Below are positions 50,412 through 60,630 of a stretch of 64,000 nucleotides of DNA, piece by piece; the stretch's first letter is position 1; the number at the start of each line of letters is the position of its first letter. The position numbers and the translations under genes are program-made. A model generated the notes under the pieces. The model did not search any database. It was not told where the DNA came from and saw nothing but the letters and a program-made list of their open reading frames with translations. Source of the stretch: Neisseria sp. (GTDB taxonomy: Bacteria; Pseudomonadota; Gammaproteobacteria; Burkholderiales; Neisseriaceae); assembly GCF_030530745.1 (NCBI RefSeq), contig NZ_JAUMUI010000003.1, positions 78,394 through 142,393 of the forward strand, given 5' to 3'.

Positions 50412-51800
50412 ATGGGTACCTTTGCAATCATTATTTCATTGATATTGCTGATGTTTTTCGCCTACAGAGGTCTGACAGTGCTGCTGCTTGCCCCGCTGAT
50501 GGCAGCCTTGGCGGTTCTGCTTTCGGGCGACGGCGGCTTTCTGATGCCTGCCTACACCGAAACCTTTATGAGCGCGCTTGGCAATTATCTGTTGAAATTT
50601 TTCCCTGTATTCCTGTTAGGCGCGCTCTTTGGCCAACTGATGGCCGATTCCGGCGCAGCCACTTCCATTTCCAACGGAATCATGAAGCGGCTGGGCGCAA
50701 AGCACGCCATCTTGGTAGTAATCCTGGTGTGCGGCCTGCTGACATACGGCGGGGTTTCCCTGTTTGTGGTCGCTTTCGCCATCTATCCGATTTCCAAAGT
50801 GCTGTTCCGTCAGGCCGGCATTCCCAAGCGTTTGGTTCCCGCCTCTATCGCACTGGGATCGTTCACCTTTACCATGACCGCGCTGCCCGGCACGCCCGCC
50901 ATCCAAAACGCCATTCCCATCCCTTATTACGGCACCAATGCATTCGCCGCACCCGGCTTGGGCATTATCGGTGGTGCCGTCATGTTCCTGCTCGGCTGGT
51001 GGTGGCTGCACAGCCGTGCGGCAAAAGCAGCGAAAAAAGGTGAAGGATACGGCACCTATTCCGACGATGCGCTGGAAGACAAAGAACCCGAAAAATCGGA
51101 TATGCCTTTCTTGATTGCCCTCCTGCCGCTGGTTTTGGTTATCGCTGTCAATGCCGTTTTAACGTATTTTGTTTTCCCCAACGTGAATTTCACATTTTTA
51201 TCCGAGCGTTTTCCTGATTTGAAAGTATCTGCCCAGCAGGGTTTGTGGTCGATTATCATCGCCCTTCTGACCGCCTGCTCGGTATTGATCGTTTTGAACC
51301 TGCGTCATTGGAAACACCTGCAAGGTACAGTGAATAAAGGTGTATACGGCTCCATGCTGCCGATTTTCAACACCGCCTCCGAAGTGGGCTACGGTGCAGT
51401 AATCGCATCGCTGGCAGGCTTCGCCGTCATCCGCGACAGTGTGTTGGGCATTGCGCCCGGCAACCCCGTGATTTCCGAAGCAGTAGCCATGACCGCACTG
51501 GCAGGTATCACCGGCTCTTCTTCAGGCGGCCTCAGCATTGCACTGCAGACTTTAGGGGCCGACTATCTCGCCATGGCTCAGGCAGCGGGCATTTCTCCGG
51601 AACTGCTGCACCGCGTGGCCGTGATGGCGGCGGGCGGTTTCGACACCCTCCCCCACTGCGGCGCCGTGATTACCCTGCTTTCGATATGCCACCTTAACCA
51701 CAAACAGTCTTATATGGACATTGCCGCCGTTACCATCGCCATTCCCGCCGTCGCCACGATAACGGTAATCACCTTGGGCACCCTTTTCGGATCTTTCTAA
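50412..51800 (+). CDS. GntP-family permease (putative 3-hydroxybutyrate transporter)
   Basis: The ATG at 50412 (GGAG 11 bases upstream) gives 462 residues with about 12 hydrophobic segments and family features such as an early F-x-x-G-A-L-F-G-Q-L-M-A-D-S-G-A-A and a T-Y-G-G-V-S-L-F-V-V-x-F. The frame is open 66 bases further upstream but that part is not membrane-like. GntP-type permeases carry gluconate and other hydroxy acids; first place in a hydroxybutyrate operon suggests 3-hydroxybutyrate here. A basic loop near 220-250 is distinctive. Substrate is inferred. Confidence 0.85.
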   Translation: MGTFAIIISLILLMFFAYRGLTVLLLAPLMAALAVLLSGDGGFLMPAYTETFMSALGNYLLKFFPVFLLGALFGQLMADSGAATSISNGIMKRLGAKHAILVVILVCGLLTYGGVSLFVVAFAIYPISKVLFRQAGIPKRLVPASIALGSFTFTMTALPGTPAIQNAIPIPYYGTNAFAAPGLGIIGGAVMFLLGWWWLHSRAAKAAKKGEGYGTYSDDALEDKEPEKSDMPFLIALLPLVLVIAVNAVLTYFVFPNVNFTFLSERFPDLKVSAQQGLWSIIIALLTACSVLIVLNLRHWKHLQGTVNKGVYGSMLPIFNTASEVGYGAVIASLAGFAVIRDSVLGIAPGNPVISEAVAMTALAGITGSSSGGLSIALQTLGADYLAMAQAAGISPELLHRVAVMAAGGFDTLPHCGAVITLLSICHLNHKQSYMDIAAVTIAIPAVATITVITLGTLFGSF

Positions 51801-51835
51801 CCCCATCACCGACCATGAAATTTTAGGAGTAAGCC

Positions 51836-52630
51836 ATGTCTTCCATCCGATATGATTTGAACGGAAAAACCGCATTGGTTACCGGCGCCGCCAGCGGCAT
51901 CGGCAAAGAAATCGCCGTACAGTTTGCCAAGGCGGGCGCCAATGTCGGCGTGGCCGATTTGAATCTGACTGCCGCCGAAACAACCGCCTCCGAAATCACA
52001 GCAGCAGGAGGCAAAGCCCTTGCCGTCGCCATGGACGTATCCGACGAAGCCGCCGTACAGGCCGGCACCGACAAACTGGCCGCCGCTTTCGGCAGCATCG
52101 ACATTCTGGTTTCCAACGCCGGTGTGCAGATTATTGATCCGATCGACAAACTCTCTTTCGCCGACTGGAAAAAAATGCTTGCCATCCACCTCGACGGCGC
52201 GTTCCTAACCACACAGGCGGCCTTGAAGCACATGTACGGCGGCAACGGCGGAACGGTTATCTATATGGGCTCCGTGCACTCCCACGAAGCATCTGCGCTC
52301 AAAGCTCCCTACGTAACCGCCAAACACGGCCTGCTGGGCTTGTGCCGCGTGTTGGCGAAAGAAGGAGCGGCACACAACGTCCGCGCCCACGTCATCTGTC
52401 CGGGCTTCGTAAAAACTCCTTTGGTAGAGAAACAGATTCCCGAACAGGCCCGGGAAAAAGGCATCAGCGAGGAAGAAGTGGTTAAGAAAGTCATGCTGGG
52501 CAACACCGTCGACGGCGAATTCACCACCACCGATGATATTGCACAACTGGCCCTCTTTTTGGCCGCATTCCCGACCAACGTCTTTACCGGCCAGTCTTTT
52601 CTTGCCGGACACGGCTGGGGCATGAAATAA
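51836..52630 (+). CDS. 3-hydroxybutyrate dehydrogenase
   Basis: A 264-residue SDR. N-terminal T-G-A-A-S-G-I-G (residues 16-23), N-A-G-V-Q, then S-V-H-S-H-E and Y-V-T-A-K-H-G, with Y-x-x-x-K intact, and the long substrate-lid segment with [10 protein letters not shown]. The H-S-x-x-A-S... and the lid are typical of bacterial D-3-hydroxybutyrate dehydrogenases, which give acetoacetate and NADH. Strong RBS TTAGGAG. It lies between two transporter genes and before the CoA transferase, in keeping with ketone-body use. Confidence 0.9.
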   Translation: MSSIRYDLNGKTALVTGAASGIGKEIAVQFAKAGANVGVADLNLTAAETTASEITAAGGKALAVAMDVSDEAAVQAGTDKLAAAFGSIDILVSNAGVQIIDPIDKLSFADWKKMLAIHLDGAFLTTQAALKHMYGGNGGTVIYMGSVHSHEASALKAPYVTAKHGLLGLCRVLAKEGAAHNVRAHVICPGFVKTPLVEKQIPEQAREKGISEEEVVKKVMLGNTVDGEFTTTDDIAQLALFLAAFPTNVFTGQSFLAGHGWGMK

Positions 52631-52725
52631 GCGCACCGGCAGGCCGTCTGAAAACAGATTACCTGCCGCGCGAAACCCTGTTTCCCCGGATACGGCCTGA
52701 TCCCGTTCCGGACATCCTGATACAA

Positions 52726-54081
52726 ATGGGTAAAAACATTATGTTCCGTTTTCTCGTTGAGTTGAATGTGCGGATAATGAAAAATTATCTGCCTTCCCCG
52801 TTCGTTTTCTGCATCATCCTGACAGCCTTGATTTCGGCCGCCGTATTAACCGTAACCGGACAAACCCTGCTTCAGGCGGCCGGTTTTTGGAGCGACGGTT
52901 TGTGGTCGCTTTTGGGTTTTTCCATGCAGATGGCCCTGATTCTGGTAACCGGCCACGTTTTGGCCAAAGCCCCTTCTGTCGGCCGGCTGCTGGATAATCT
53001 GGCCGCCAAAATCAAAACCCCCCGTGCCGCTGTTGCTGCCGTTACCCTTGCGGCATTGATCGGCTGCTGGCTGAACTGGGGTTTCGGCCTGATAATCGGT
53101 GCCGTTTTCGCCAAAGCCCTGGCAAGGCAGGTTCGCGGCGTGGATTACCCGCTGCTGGTAGCATCGGCCTATTCGGGTTTTCTGATTTGGCACGGCGGCC
53201 TTTCCGGCTCCATCCCCCTCGCACTGGCCACGGAAGGTGCGGATTTGGTCAAACTTTCCGGCGGCACGATTCAGGCAGCCGTTCCCGTTGCCGAAACACT
53301 GTTTTCCCCCTTAAACCTAACCATCGTTTTCGGCCTGCTTTTCGGCCTGCCTCTGCTGAATATGCTGATGCTGCCGAGAAATCCCTTAGTTGCCGATCCT
53401 GAAAAACTGCAAGAAAAAGCACCCGAAATGCCGCCGCGCGATACGTTCGCGCACAAGCTCGACGACAGCCGCCTGATTGCCCTGTTTCTGGCCGCTTTCG
53501 GGGCAGTCTACCTATATGCACACTTTAGCCGGAACGGGTTCAGCCTGGCCTTAAACGTAGTTATCGCCCTGTTCCTGTTTGCCGGCCTGCTGGCACACGG
53601 CACGCCCGAACGCTACAGCCGCGCCGTCGAAGACAGTGCCAAAGGCATTGCCGGCATTGTCCTGCTGTTTCCCTTTTACGGCGGTATCATGGGGCTGGTC
53701 ATGGGCGCACCCGAAGGCGGTACGTCCTTGGCCGCCATGATTACCAATGCCTTTATCGCCGTGTCTTCCGAACGCACTTTTCCGGTACTCGCCTTTCTCA
53801 GCGCCGGTCTGGTCAATGTATTCGTGCCCTCCGGCGGAGGGCAGTGGGCGGTTCAGGGACCTGTGATGCTGCCTGCCGGTGCCGCCTTGGGTGTCGATCC
53901 TGCCGTTTCGGCCATGGCGGTCGCGTGGGGCGATGCTTGGACCAATATGATCCAGCCGTTTTGGGCCCTGCCGCTTTTGGGCATCGTGGGGCTGGATGCC
54001 CGCGCCATCATGGGTTACTGCCTGACCGCCCTGCTCTATTCGGGCGCTTTAATCATATTGGCATTTTTGTTTTTAGCCTGA
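52726..54081 (+). CDS. atoE: short-chain fatty acid transporter AtoE family
   Basis: A 451-residue membrane protein with about 11-12 helices and the AtoE family segments: I-M-K-N-Y-L-P-S-P-F-V-F near the start, N-W-G-F-G-L-I-I-G-A-V-F, H-G-G-L-S-G-S-I-P-L, and F-V-P-S-G-G-G-Q-W-A-V-Q-G-P. AtoE carries acetoacetate and short-chain fatty acids. No ribosome site is clear at 52726; the in-frame ATG at 52741 is an alternative. It is 95 bp after the dehydrogenase, with a lone DUS in the gap. Confidence 0.88.
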   Translation: MGKNIMFRFLVELNVRIMKNYLPSPFVFCIILTALISAAVLTVTGQTLLQAAGFWSDGLWSLLGFSMQMALILVTGHVLAKAPSVGRLLDNLAAKIKTPRAAVAAVTLAALIGCWLNWGFGLIIGAVFAKALARQVRGVDYPLLVASAYSGFLIWHGGLSGSIPLALATEGADLVKLSGGTIQAAVPVAETLFSPLNLTIVFGLLFGLPLLNMLMLPRNPLVADPEKLQEKAPEMPPRDTFAHKLDDSRLIALFLAAFGAVYLYAHFSRNGFSLALNVVIALFLFAGLLAHGTPERYSRAVEDSAKGIAGIVLLFPFYGGIMGLVMGAPEGGTSLAAMITNAFIAVSSERTFPVLAFLSAGLVNVFVPSGGGQWAVQGPVMLPAGAALGVDPAVSAMAVAWGDAWTNMIQPFWALPLLGIVGLDARAIMGYCLTALLYSGALIILAFLFLA

Positions 54082-54180
54082 CCCTTCCGCCCGCATAACG
54101 GGAGAGGCAGACTTTTGGAGGCAGCCGGAATTCCCGCCCTGCCGTTTTCCAACCTGATGTGTTCAGAAGGAGCATTAATG

Positions 54181-54879
54181 ATGAACAAACTTTATCCCGA
54201 TGCCGCAACGGCATTAAAGGATGCCGTTGCCGACGGCCAAACCATCGCCGTAGGCGGTTTCGGCTTGTGCGGCATTCCCGAAGCCCTGATTGCCGCACTG
54301 CGCGAGAGCGGCGTAAAAAACCTGACCTGCATCAGCAATAATGCAGGCGTGGACGGATTCGGGCTCGGCCTGCTGCTGGAAACCCGCCAGATCAAAAAGA
54401 TGATTGCTTCCTACGTGGGCGAAAACAAAGAATTCGAACGTCAGTTTTTGTCGGGTGAGCTGGAAGTGGAGCTGACCCCGCAGGGCACGCTGGCCGAAAA
54501 ACTGCGTGCCGGCGGCGCGGGCATTCCCGCCTTTTTTACACGCACGGGTGTCGGCACGCAGGTAGCCGAAGGCAAGGAAGTACGCGAATTCGACGGCGCA
54601 GAATACGTTCTGGAGCGCTCCCTCACTGCCGATGTTGCTTTGGTGAAGGCTTGGAAGGCCGATAAATCCGGCAACCTGGTATTCCGCAAAACCGCACGCA
54701 ACTTCAACCCCGACGCGGCCACGGCAGGCCGCCTGACCATAGTGGAAGTAGAAGAACTGGTAGAAACGGGCACACTCGATCCCGACCATATCCATCTGCC
54801 CGGCATTTACGTACACCGCATCGTGGTTAACGCAAATCCCGAAAAACGTATCGAACAACGCACCATCAGGGAGGCATAA
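54181..54879 (+). CDS. scoA: 3-oxoacid CoA-transferase subunit A
   Basis: Starting at the second of two adjacent ATGs (AAGGAG eight bases before it) gives 232 residues, the SCOT-A length. It carries the CoA-binding [22 protein letters not shown], and [10 protein letters not shown]. With subunit B it moves CoA from succinyl-CoA or another donor to acetoacetate. The stop is followed two bases later by the start of subunit B. Whether the donor is succinyl-CoA (Sco) or acetyl-CoA (AtoDA) cannot be read from the sequence. Confidence 0.92.
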   Translation: MNKLYPDAATALKDAVADGQTIAVGGFGLCGIPEALIAALRESGVKNLTCISNNAGVDGFGLGLLLETRQIKKMIASYVGENKEFERQFLSGELEVELTPQGTLAEKLRAGGAGIPAFFTRTGVGTQVAEGKEVREFDGAEYVLERSLTADVALVKAWKADKSGNLVFRKTARNFNPDAATAGRLTIVEVEELVETGTLDPDHIHLPGIYVHRIVVNANPEKRIEQRTIREA

Positions 54880-54881
54880 AC

Positions 54882-55511
54882 ATGGCTTGGACACGCGAAC
54901 AAATGGCGCAGCGCGCCGCCAAAGAGCTGCAGGACGGCTTTTATGTAAACCTCGGCATCGGCCTGCCTACACTGGTGGCCAACTACATTCCCGACGGTGT
55001 GAACGTGATGCTTCAGTCTGAAAACGGCCTGCTCGGCATCGGCGCCTTCCCAACCGAAGCGGAAATCGATGCCGACCTGATTAATGCCGGCAAACAGACC
55101 GTTACCGCACAAACCGGTGCCAGCTATTTTTCCAGCTCGCAATCGTTTGCCATGATACGCGGCGGAAAGGTCAACCTTGCCATTCTCGGCGCCATGGAGG
55201 TTTCCGAACAGGGCGATCTGGCCAACTGGATGATTCCGGGCAAAATGGTCAAAGGCATGGGCGGCGCGATGGATTTGGTTGCCGGCGTACAGCGCGTTAT
55301 CGTGCTGATGGAGCATACCGCCAAAAACGGGGCATTTAAAATCAAGCCCCAATGCGACCTGCCGCTGACCGGCAAAAAAGTGGTCGACCGCATCATCACC
55401 GATTTGGCCGTACTGGACGTTGTGCCCGAAGGTTTGAAACTGGTTGAACTTGCCGACGGCGTAACACTGGAAAGCCTCCAAGCCGCCACCGGAGTAAAAA
55501 TCCTGCCGTAA
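54882..55511 (+). CDS. scoB: 3-oxoacid CoA-transferase subunit B
   Basis: A 209-residue partner of subunit A. Starts M-A-W-T-R-E-Q-M-A; the [11 protein letters not shown] region is followed by the catalytic Glu in S-E-N-G-L-L-G-I-G. It activates acetoacetate to acetoacetyl-CoA. Two bases separate it from scoA. Confidence 0.93.
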   Translation: MAWTREQMAQRAAKELQDGFYVNLGIGLPTLVANYIPDGVNVMLQSENGLLGIGAFPTEAEIDADLINAGKQTVTAQTGASYFSSSQSFAMIRGGKVNLAILGAMEVSEQGDLANWMIPGKMVKGMGGAMDLVAGVQRVIVLMEHTAKNGAFKIKPQCDLPLTGKKVVDRIITDLAVLDVVPEGLKLVELADGVTLESLQAATGVKILP

Positions 55512-55518
55512 ACCGTTA

Positions 55519-55559
55519 AAGGCCGTCTGAAAAACAGCTCTGCAGTTTCAGACGGCCTT
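55519..55559 (+). terminator. DUS-pair hairpin between scoB and thiolase
   Basis: AAGGCCGTCTGAAAA with a 14-base loop and complement, ending 41 bp before the thiolase ATG. It may cause partial termination inside the operon. Confidence 0.55.
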
Positions 55560-55600
55560 ATATATCAACCTTACCGCATCGAAATAAGGAGTTATTTGTT

Positions 55601-56782
55601 ATGAGCCGCAATATCGTGATTGTTGCCGCCAAACGCACCCCCATAGGCAGTTTCCTGGGCGGCCTCGCCACCCTGCGCGCGCCCGAACTGGGGGCGGTAG
55701 TCATTAAAGACCTGCTGCAGCAGACCGGCCTGAAACCCGAACAGATCAGCGAAGTGATAATGGGCAACGTGCTGACTGCCGGAGTCGGCCAGAACCCCGC
55801 ACGCCAGGCCGCCATTTTAGCGGGGCTGCCCGTTCATATTCCCGCCACCACCGTCAACGTAGTTTGCGGTTCGGGTTTGAAAGCCGTCCAGATGGCAGCA
55901 CAAGCCGTCGCCTGCGGCGATGCCGAAATCGTGATTGCGGGGGGTCAGGAGTCCATGTCGCAAAGCCCGCACTATGTCCATTTGCGCAACGGCATCAAAA
56001 TGGGCAACGGCGAATTGGCCGACAGCATGGTTTCAGACGGCCTTACCGACGTTTACAACAAATACCATATGGGCATTACCGCCGAGAACATTGCCGAACG
56101 CCTCGCCATCAGCCGCGAAGAACAGGATACCCTCGCCCTGCAATCACAGCAGAAAGCCGCCGCAGCACAGGAGGCAGGTAAATTCAAAGACGAAATCACC
56201 CCCGTTTCCGTACCCCAGAGAAAAGGCGAACCTGTGATATTCGGCCAAGACGAATACATCAAAGCCGGCACCACCGCCGAAAAACTGGCGGCACTGCGCC
56301 CGGCCTTTAAAAAAGACGGCACAGTTACCGCAGGCAACGCCTCAGGCATTAACGACGGCGCCGCTGCCGTAGTGGTGATGACGGCCGAAAAAGCCGCAGA
56401 ACTCGGCCTGAAACCCTTGGCCGTTATCCGTGCCTACGCCACCACAGGCGTAGAACCCGAAGTGATGGGGCTGGGTCCGGTAGGCGCAGTGGAGAAAACA
56501 TTGGAAAAAGCCGGCTGGAACGTCGGCGACGTAGACCTGTTCGAAGCCAACGAAGCCTTCGCCGCACAAGCCTTGGGCGTTGCCAAAGAACTCGGCCTGC
56601 CTGCCGGCAAAACCAACGTTAACGGCGGAGCCATCGCCCTCGGCCACCCCATCGGCGCATCAGGCTGCCGCATTCTGGTAACGCTGCTGCACGAAATGCA
56701 GCGCAGCGGCAAAGCCAGAGGCGTCGCCACACTCTGCGTCGGCGGCGGCATGGGTTTGGCCGTGGCGGTAGAACAAATCTGA
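55601..56782 (+). CDS. atoB: acetyl-CoA C-acetyltransferase (thiolase)
   Basis: A 393-residue biosynthetic-type thiolase of exact length. Cys89 in N-V-V-C-G-S-G-L-K-A is acylated; G-H-P-I-G-A-S-G-C-R holds the His and C-V-G-G-G-M-G the second Cys. It cleaves acetoacetyl-CoA to two acetyl-CoA, the last step of ketone-body use (or runs backward). RBS AAGGAG. Its DUS terminator follows. Confidence 0.95.
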   Translation: MSRNIVIVAAKRTPIGSFLGGLATLRAPELGAVVIKDLLQQTGLKPEQISEVIMGNVLTAGVGQNPARQAAILAGLPVHIPATTVNVVCGSGLKAVQMAAQAVACGDAEIVIAGGQESMSQSPHYVHLRNGIKMGNGELADSMVSDGLTDVYNKYHMGITAENIAERLAISREEQDTLALQSQQKAAAAQEAGKFKDEITPVSVPQRKGEPVIFGQDEYIKAGTTAEKLAALRPAFKKDGTVTAGNASGINDGAAAVVVMTAEKAAELGLKPLAVIRAYATTGVEPEVMGLGPVGAVEKTLEKAGWNVGDVDLFEANEAFAAQALGVAKELGLPAGKTNVNGGAIALGHPIGASGCRILVTLLHEMQRSGKARGVATLCVGGGMGLAVAVEQI

Positions 56783-56826
56783 CAACGCTCCTTCCCTGCC
56801 GAACCGTCCGGCTTTTCTAAAGCATC

Positions 56827-56858
56827 AGGCCGTCTGAAATGTTTTTTTCAGACGGCCT
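56827..56858 (+). terminator. DUS-pair terminator after the thiolase gene
   Basis: AGGCCGTCTGAAA, short T-rich loop, complement; end of the ketone-body operon. Confidence 0.7.
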
Positions 56859-56990
56859 TGCCCGTTTTACCCGAACCCCTGCTGTAACAGGCGGCATCCG
56901 TTCAGGCTCTGCAAAAAAAGCCTATAGCGTCGCCTAGGGTCTGTTGACAATTAACGCAACGGCGGTATTTAAACGCTTCAGACGGCCCGT

Positions 56991-58487
56991 CTATTTCACA
57001 GCCCGATAGGCCTTGTCAGCTTCTTCAAACCTGTTTTCTACTTCTTTGGAAACCCTGCCCGTCAGCGACACCGCCACAATGGCGGTAAAGCAGGCAATAA
57101 ATCCGGGCACGATTTCATAGAGGCTGCTGCCGGTCAAAGGCTTCCATGCCACCACGGTAACGGCACCGGCAATCATGCCGGCCAGCGCGCCGGCGGCGGT
57201 CATGCGTTTCCAAAACACCGACAAAATCACCACCGGGCCGAATGCGGCGCCGAAGCCTGCCCAAGCGTAAGACACCAGGCCCAACACTTTGCTTTCGGGG
57301 TCGGCTGCGATAATGACGGCGATCACGGCCACGGCCAGCACCATAATCCGGCCTACCCACACCAGCTCCTGCTGTGGCGCGTTGGGGCGTAAAAAGCCTT
57401 TATAGAAATCTTCGGTAATCGCGCTCGAGCATACCAGCAGCTGGCACGACAGGGTAGACATCACGGCGGCGAGAATGGCGGAAAGAATCACGCCGGCAAT
57501 CCACGGATTGAACAAAAGCGCGGTCAACGCAATAAAAATGCGCTCGTTATTGCCTGCCATGGCACCGGCCTGTTCAGGATGCGCACCAAAATAAGCGATA
57601 CCGAAATAACCCACGGCACATGCACCCGCCAAGCACAGAACCATCCAAGCCATACCGATACGGCGCGCGGATACCAGAGACTTCACGTTTTCGGCGGCCA
57701 TAAAGCGCGCCAGAATGTGCGGTTGGCCGAAATAGCCCAAGCCCCATGCGGCGGTTGAAACAATACCCATCAGGGTGGTACCGGCCAGCAGGCTGCCGTA
57801 TTCTTTACCGGCTGCGGCGGCCGCACTTTGGATGGCGGCACCTACTTCACCGGCTCCGCCCAAAGCCAGATACACCATAACGGGAGTGATGATGAGGGCA
57901 AAAATCATCAACGTAGCCTGCACGGTGTCTGTCCAGCTCACGGCCAGAAAGCCGCCGATAAAGGTATAGGCGATGGTTGCGCCCGCCCCCAGCCACATGG
58001 CCTGGGTATAGGTAACGTCAAGCAGGCTTTCAAACAGGCGGGCACCCGCCACGATGCCCGAAGCACAATAAATTGTGAAGAAAAACAGAATAATGGCGGC
58101 AGAAATCACCTTCATAGCCCTGCCGCCCGCACCGAAACGGTTGTAGAAATAATCGGGCAGCGTAAGTGCATTGTTATTGTATTCGGTGTGTACGCGCAGG
58201 CGGCCGGCCACCAAAAGCCAGTTGAAATACGCACCCACGGTCAGGCCGACGGCAATCCACGCTTCACTCAGTCCGACAGCATAAACCGCACCGGGCAGCC
58301 CCATCAGCAGCCAACCCGACATATCGGAAGCGCCCGCCGACATCGCGGTAACGAAACTGCCCAAACTGCGGCCGCCGAGAATATAGTCGTCGAAGCTGCG
58401 GGTAGAAAAATATGCCGCCAAACCTATCAGCAGCACGACAATCAGATAAATGCCGAAAGTAACATACATCGGATTAAACGCACCCAT
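56991..58487 (-). CDS. putP: sodium/proline symporter
   Basis: The ATG at 58487 (AGAGG five bases before it) gives 498 residues starting M-G-A-F-N-P-M-Y-V-T-F-G-I-Y; seven more upstream codons are unlikely. It has about 13 membrane segments and the SSS family core: D-D-Y-I-L-G-G-R-S-L-G-S-F-V-T-A-M-S-A-G-A-S-D-M-S-G-W and the W-G-L-G-Y-F-G-Q-P-H-I-L-A-R-F-M-A pattern of PutP. It takes up proline with Na+. No putA lies nearby. Divergent from lgt. Confidence 0.93.
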   Translation of the reverse strand: MGAFNPMYVTFGIYLIVVLLIGLAAYFSTRSFDDYILGGRSLGSFVTAMSAGASDMSGWLLMGLPGAVYAVGLSEAWIAVGLTVGAYFNWLLVAGRLRVHTEYNNNALTLPDYFYNRFGAGGRAMKVISAAIILFFFTIYCASGIVAGARLFESLLDVTYTQAMWLGAGATIAYTFIGGFLAVSWTDTVQATLMIFALIITPVMVYLALGGAGEVGAAIQSAAAAAGKEYGSLLAGTTLMGIVSTAAWGLGYFGQPHILARFMAAENVKSLVSARRIGMAWMVLCLAGACAVGYFGIAYFGAHPEQAGAMAGNNERIFIALTALLFNPWIAGVILSAILAAVMSTLSCQLLVCSSAITEDFYKGFLRPNAPQQELVWVGRIMVLAVAVIAVIIAADPESKVLGLVSYAWAGFGAAFGPVVILSVFWKRMTAAGALAGMIAGAVTVVAWKPLTGSSLYEIVPGFIACFTAIVAVSLTGRVSKEVENRFEEADKAYRAVK

Positions 58488-58738
58488 AAAAACCTCTTTA
58501 ACTCTCAAATATTTTTCTGAAAAGGCCGTCTGAAACGGCGGTTAATACCTGCCCAATATGCTGCGGCATTTAACCCGAAGCGCCGCTATCCGTCAAGATT
58601 GGTTAGACAAAGTTAACCGCTTGAAAACACACCGCTCGGTCAAAGCACCAGCCCGCACGTTTCAATCTGCCTCCTGCGTTTCAGACGGCCTCTGTTATAA
58701 TGGCTGCCCGCAAACGCACCCGCATAAGGTATTCCGTT

Positions 58739-59596
58739 ATGATAATACACCCGGAGTTCAGCCCCGAACTAATCAGCATCGGCCCGTTGGCGATACGCTG
58801 GTATGCGCTCAGCTACATTGTCGGTTTCGTTCTGTTTATCTGGTTGGGCCGGCGCCGCATCGGCCGCGACGGCCAAGTGTTTACCAAAGAAATGCTCGAC
58901 AACTTCCTCACCTGGGGCGTGCTCGGCGTGATCCTCGGCGGCCGTTTGGGCTATGTGCTGTTTTACCAGCCCGCCCACTTTCTCCAACACCCCGCCGACA
59001 TCATCAAAGTTTGGGAAGGCGGCATGTCGTTCCACGGCGGCTTTTTGGGTGTATTGATTGCCATGTGGCTTTTCGGCCGCAAATACAAAACCGGCTTTTG
59101 GCGTACGGCCGACTTCGTTGCCCCTCTGGTGCCTTTAGGTCTGGCTTCCGGCCGCATCGGCAACTTTATCAACGGCGAGTTGTGGGGCCGTGTAACCGAC
59201 GCCAACGCCTTTTGGGCGATGGGCTTTCCGCAAGCCGCCTATGAAGATGCCGCAGCTGCCGCCCACAACCCGCAATGGGCGGCCTGGCTGGCGCAATACG
59301 GCATGCTGCCGCGCCATCCTTCACAGCTCTACCAGTTTGCACTCGAAGGCATCTGCCTGTTTGTGATTGTGTGGCTGTTTTCCAATAAGCCGCGCCCCGT
59401 CGGGCAGGTATCCATGGTGTTTTTGGCAGGCTACGGCGTGTTCCGCTTTATCGCCGAATTCGCCCGCCAGCCCGACGAGCATCTCGGCCTCTTAACGCTG
59501 GGTTTGTCGATGGGGCAATGGCTGAGCCTGCCGATGATTATTCTCGGCATCATCGGCTTTATCTGTTTCGGCAAACGCAACGGAAAGGCCGTCTGA
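58739..59596 (+). CDS. lgt: prolipoprotein diacylglyceryl transferase
   Basis: From the ATG at 58739 the protein has 285 residues (upstream in-frame codons are basic and not conserved). Seven membrane helices. The Lgt signature [14 protein letters not shown] and the H-P-S-Q-L-Y motif are present. It adds diacylglycerol to the lipobox Cys of prelipoproteins, including the lipoprotein at 8.7 kb. It starts a run of core genes toward trpA. Confidence 0.95.
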   Translation: MIIHPEFSPELISIGPLAIRWYALSYIVGFVLFIWLGRRRIGRDGQVFTKEMLDNFLTWGVLGVILGGRLGYVLFYQPAHFLQHPADIIKVWEGGMSFHGGFLGVLIAMWLFGRKYKTGFWRTADFVAPLVPLGLASGRIGNFINGELWGRVTDANAFWAMGFPQAAYEDAAAAAHNPQWAAWLAQYGMLPRHPSQLYQFALEGICLFVIVWLFSNKPRPVGQVSMVFLAGYGVFRFIAEFARQPDEHLGLLTLGLSMGQWLSLPMIILGIIGFICFGKRNGKAV

Positions 59597-59663
59597 AAAC
59601 CGCTTATCAAACGCCGCGCCGTTTCAGACGGCACCTTTGAAAACGATAACAGGCTGAAACATC

Positions 59664-60248
59664 ATGCTTCTAATGATCGACAACTACGACAGCTTCACCT
59701 ACAACATCGTGCAGTATTTCGCCGAACTCGGCCAAGAAGTAGAAGTGCGCCGCAACGACGACATCACACTCGAAGAAATCGCCGCCCTCAAGCCGCAATA
59801 CCTGGTTATCGGCCCCGGCCCCTGCTCGCCCAAAGAAGCAGGCATTTCCGTAGCCGCCATGCAGCATTTCGCCGGCAAACTGCCGGTTATGGGCATCTGT
59901 TTGGGGCACCAAACCATAGGCGAAGCCTTCGGCGGCAATGTCGTGCGCGCAAAAACGCTGATGCACGGCAAAGTGTCGCCCGTGCATCATTTGAACAAAG
60001 GTATGTTTCACAACCTGCCCGATCCCGTAACCTGCACCCGCTACCACAGCCTCGTTATCGACCGCCCCACTCTGCCAAGCTGCCTCGAAATCACAGCCTG
60101 GACCGACGACGGCGAAATCATGGGCGTGCGCCACAAAACGCTGCCCGTCGAAGGCGTGCAGTTCCACCCCGAAGCCCTGCTCACCGAGCACGGCCATGAA
60201 ATGCTGGCTAATTTCTTAAAAGAGTTTCAATATTTTCAGGTGGCCTGA
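59664..60248 (+). CDS. trpG: anthranilate/aminodeoxychorismate synthase glutaminase subunit
   Basis: A 194-residue class I glutaminase with Cys79 in M-G-I-C-L-G-H-Q and His/Glu in Q-F-H-P-E-A. Start is [14 protein letters not shown]. It supplies ammonia to TrpE (or PabB). It precedes trpD with only a small gene between, which fits TrpG, but such subunits often serve both pathways. Confidence 0.92.
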   Translation: MLLMIDNYDSFTYNIVQYFAELGQEVEVRRNDDITLEEIAALKPQYLVIGPGPCSPKEAGISVAAMQHFAGKLPVMGICLGHQTIGEAFGGNVVRAKTLMHGKVSPVHHLNKGMFHNLPDPVTCTRYHSLVIDRPTLPSCLEITAWTDDGEIMGVRHKTLPVEGVQFHPEALLTEHGHEMLANFLKEFQYFQVA

Positions 60249-60277
60249 AACCGTACAACAAGTAAAGGATCAAACCG

Positions 60278-60586
60278 ATGCCGATATTCCACCCCGACAA
60301 CCGCAGCCGCAGCCCCCTGCACAAAAAAATCTACGCATACAGCGAACTGGCCTATACGATAGTCGACTTTTCGGCGGCACTGCTGTTTGTTATCGGCAGT
60401 ATCCTGTTTTTCAGCGCCCGAACCACATACGCAGGCACATGGCTGTTTTTAATCGGCTCGGTTTTATTCGGCCTGCGCCCAACCATCAAACTGTGCCGCG
60501 AGTTTGCCTACCTGCGTTTGGACAGCATGCCGCCTCAAAACAGCAGCCGCCGGCACCGGCAGTATTCCAACCCAAACTGCAAGTGA
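60278..60586 (+). CDS. YrhK-like small membrane protein
   Basis: A 102-residue protein with two close membrane helices (about 23-43 and 49-65) and the YrhK pattern: [13 protein letters not shown], a G-S-I-L-F-F hairpin and L-F-G-L-R-P. C-terminus is Arg/Ser/Asn-rich. Function unknown. Placed between trpG and trpD in the same direction, 29 and 44 bp away. Confidence 0.75.
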   Translation: MPIFHPDNRSRSPLHKKIYAYSELAYTIVDFSAALLFVIGSILFFSARTTYAGTWLFLIGSVLFGLRPTIKLCREFAYLRLDSMPPQNSSRRHRQYSNPNCK

Positions 60587-60630
60587 ATGTTTCCAGGCCG
60601 TCTGAAACACCCGACCTTCAAGGAAAACCA

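Noticed and set aside
50260-50442. 60-residue open frame overlapping the gntP start
   Set aside because: It overlaps the permease in another frame and has no recognisable features; gntP with its own GGAG site explains the region.
58558-59244. 228-residue open frame overlapping lgt
   Set aside because: Arg/Pro-rich out-of-frame shadow of lgt with no domain signal.
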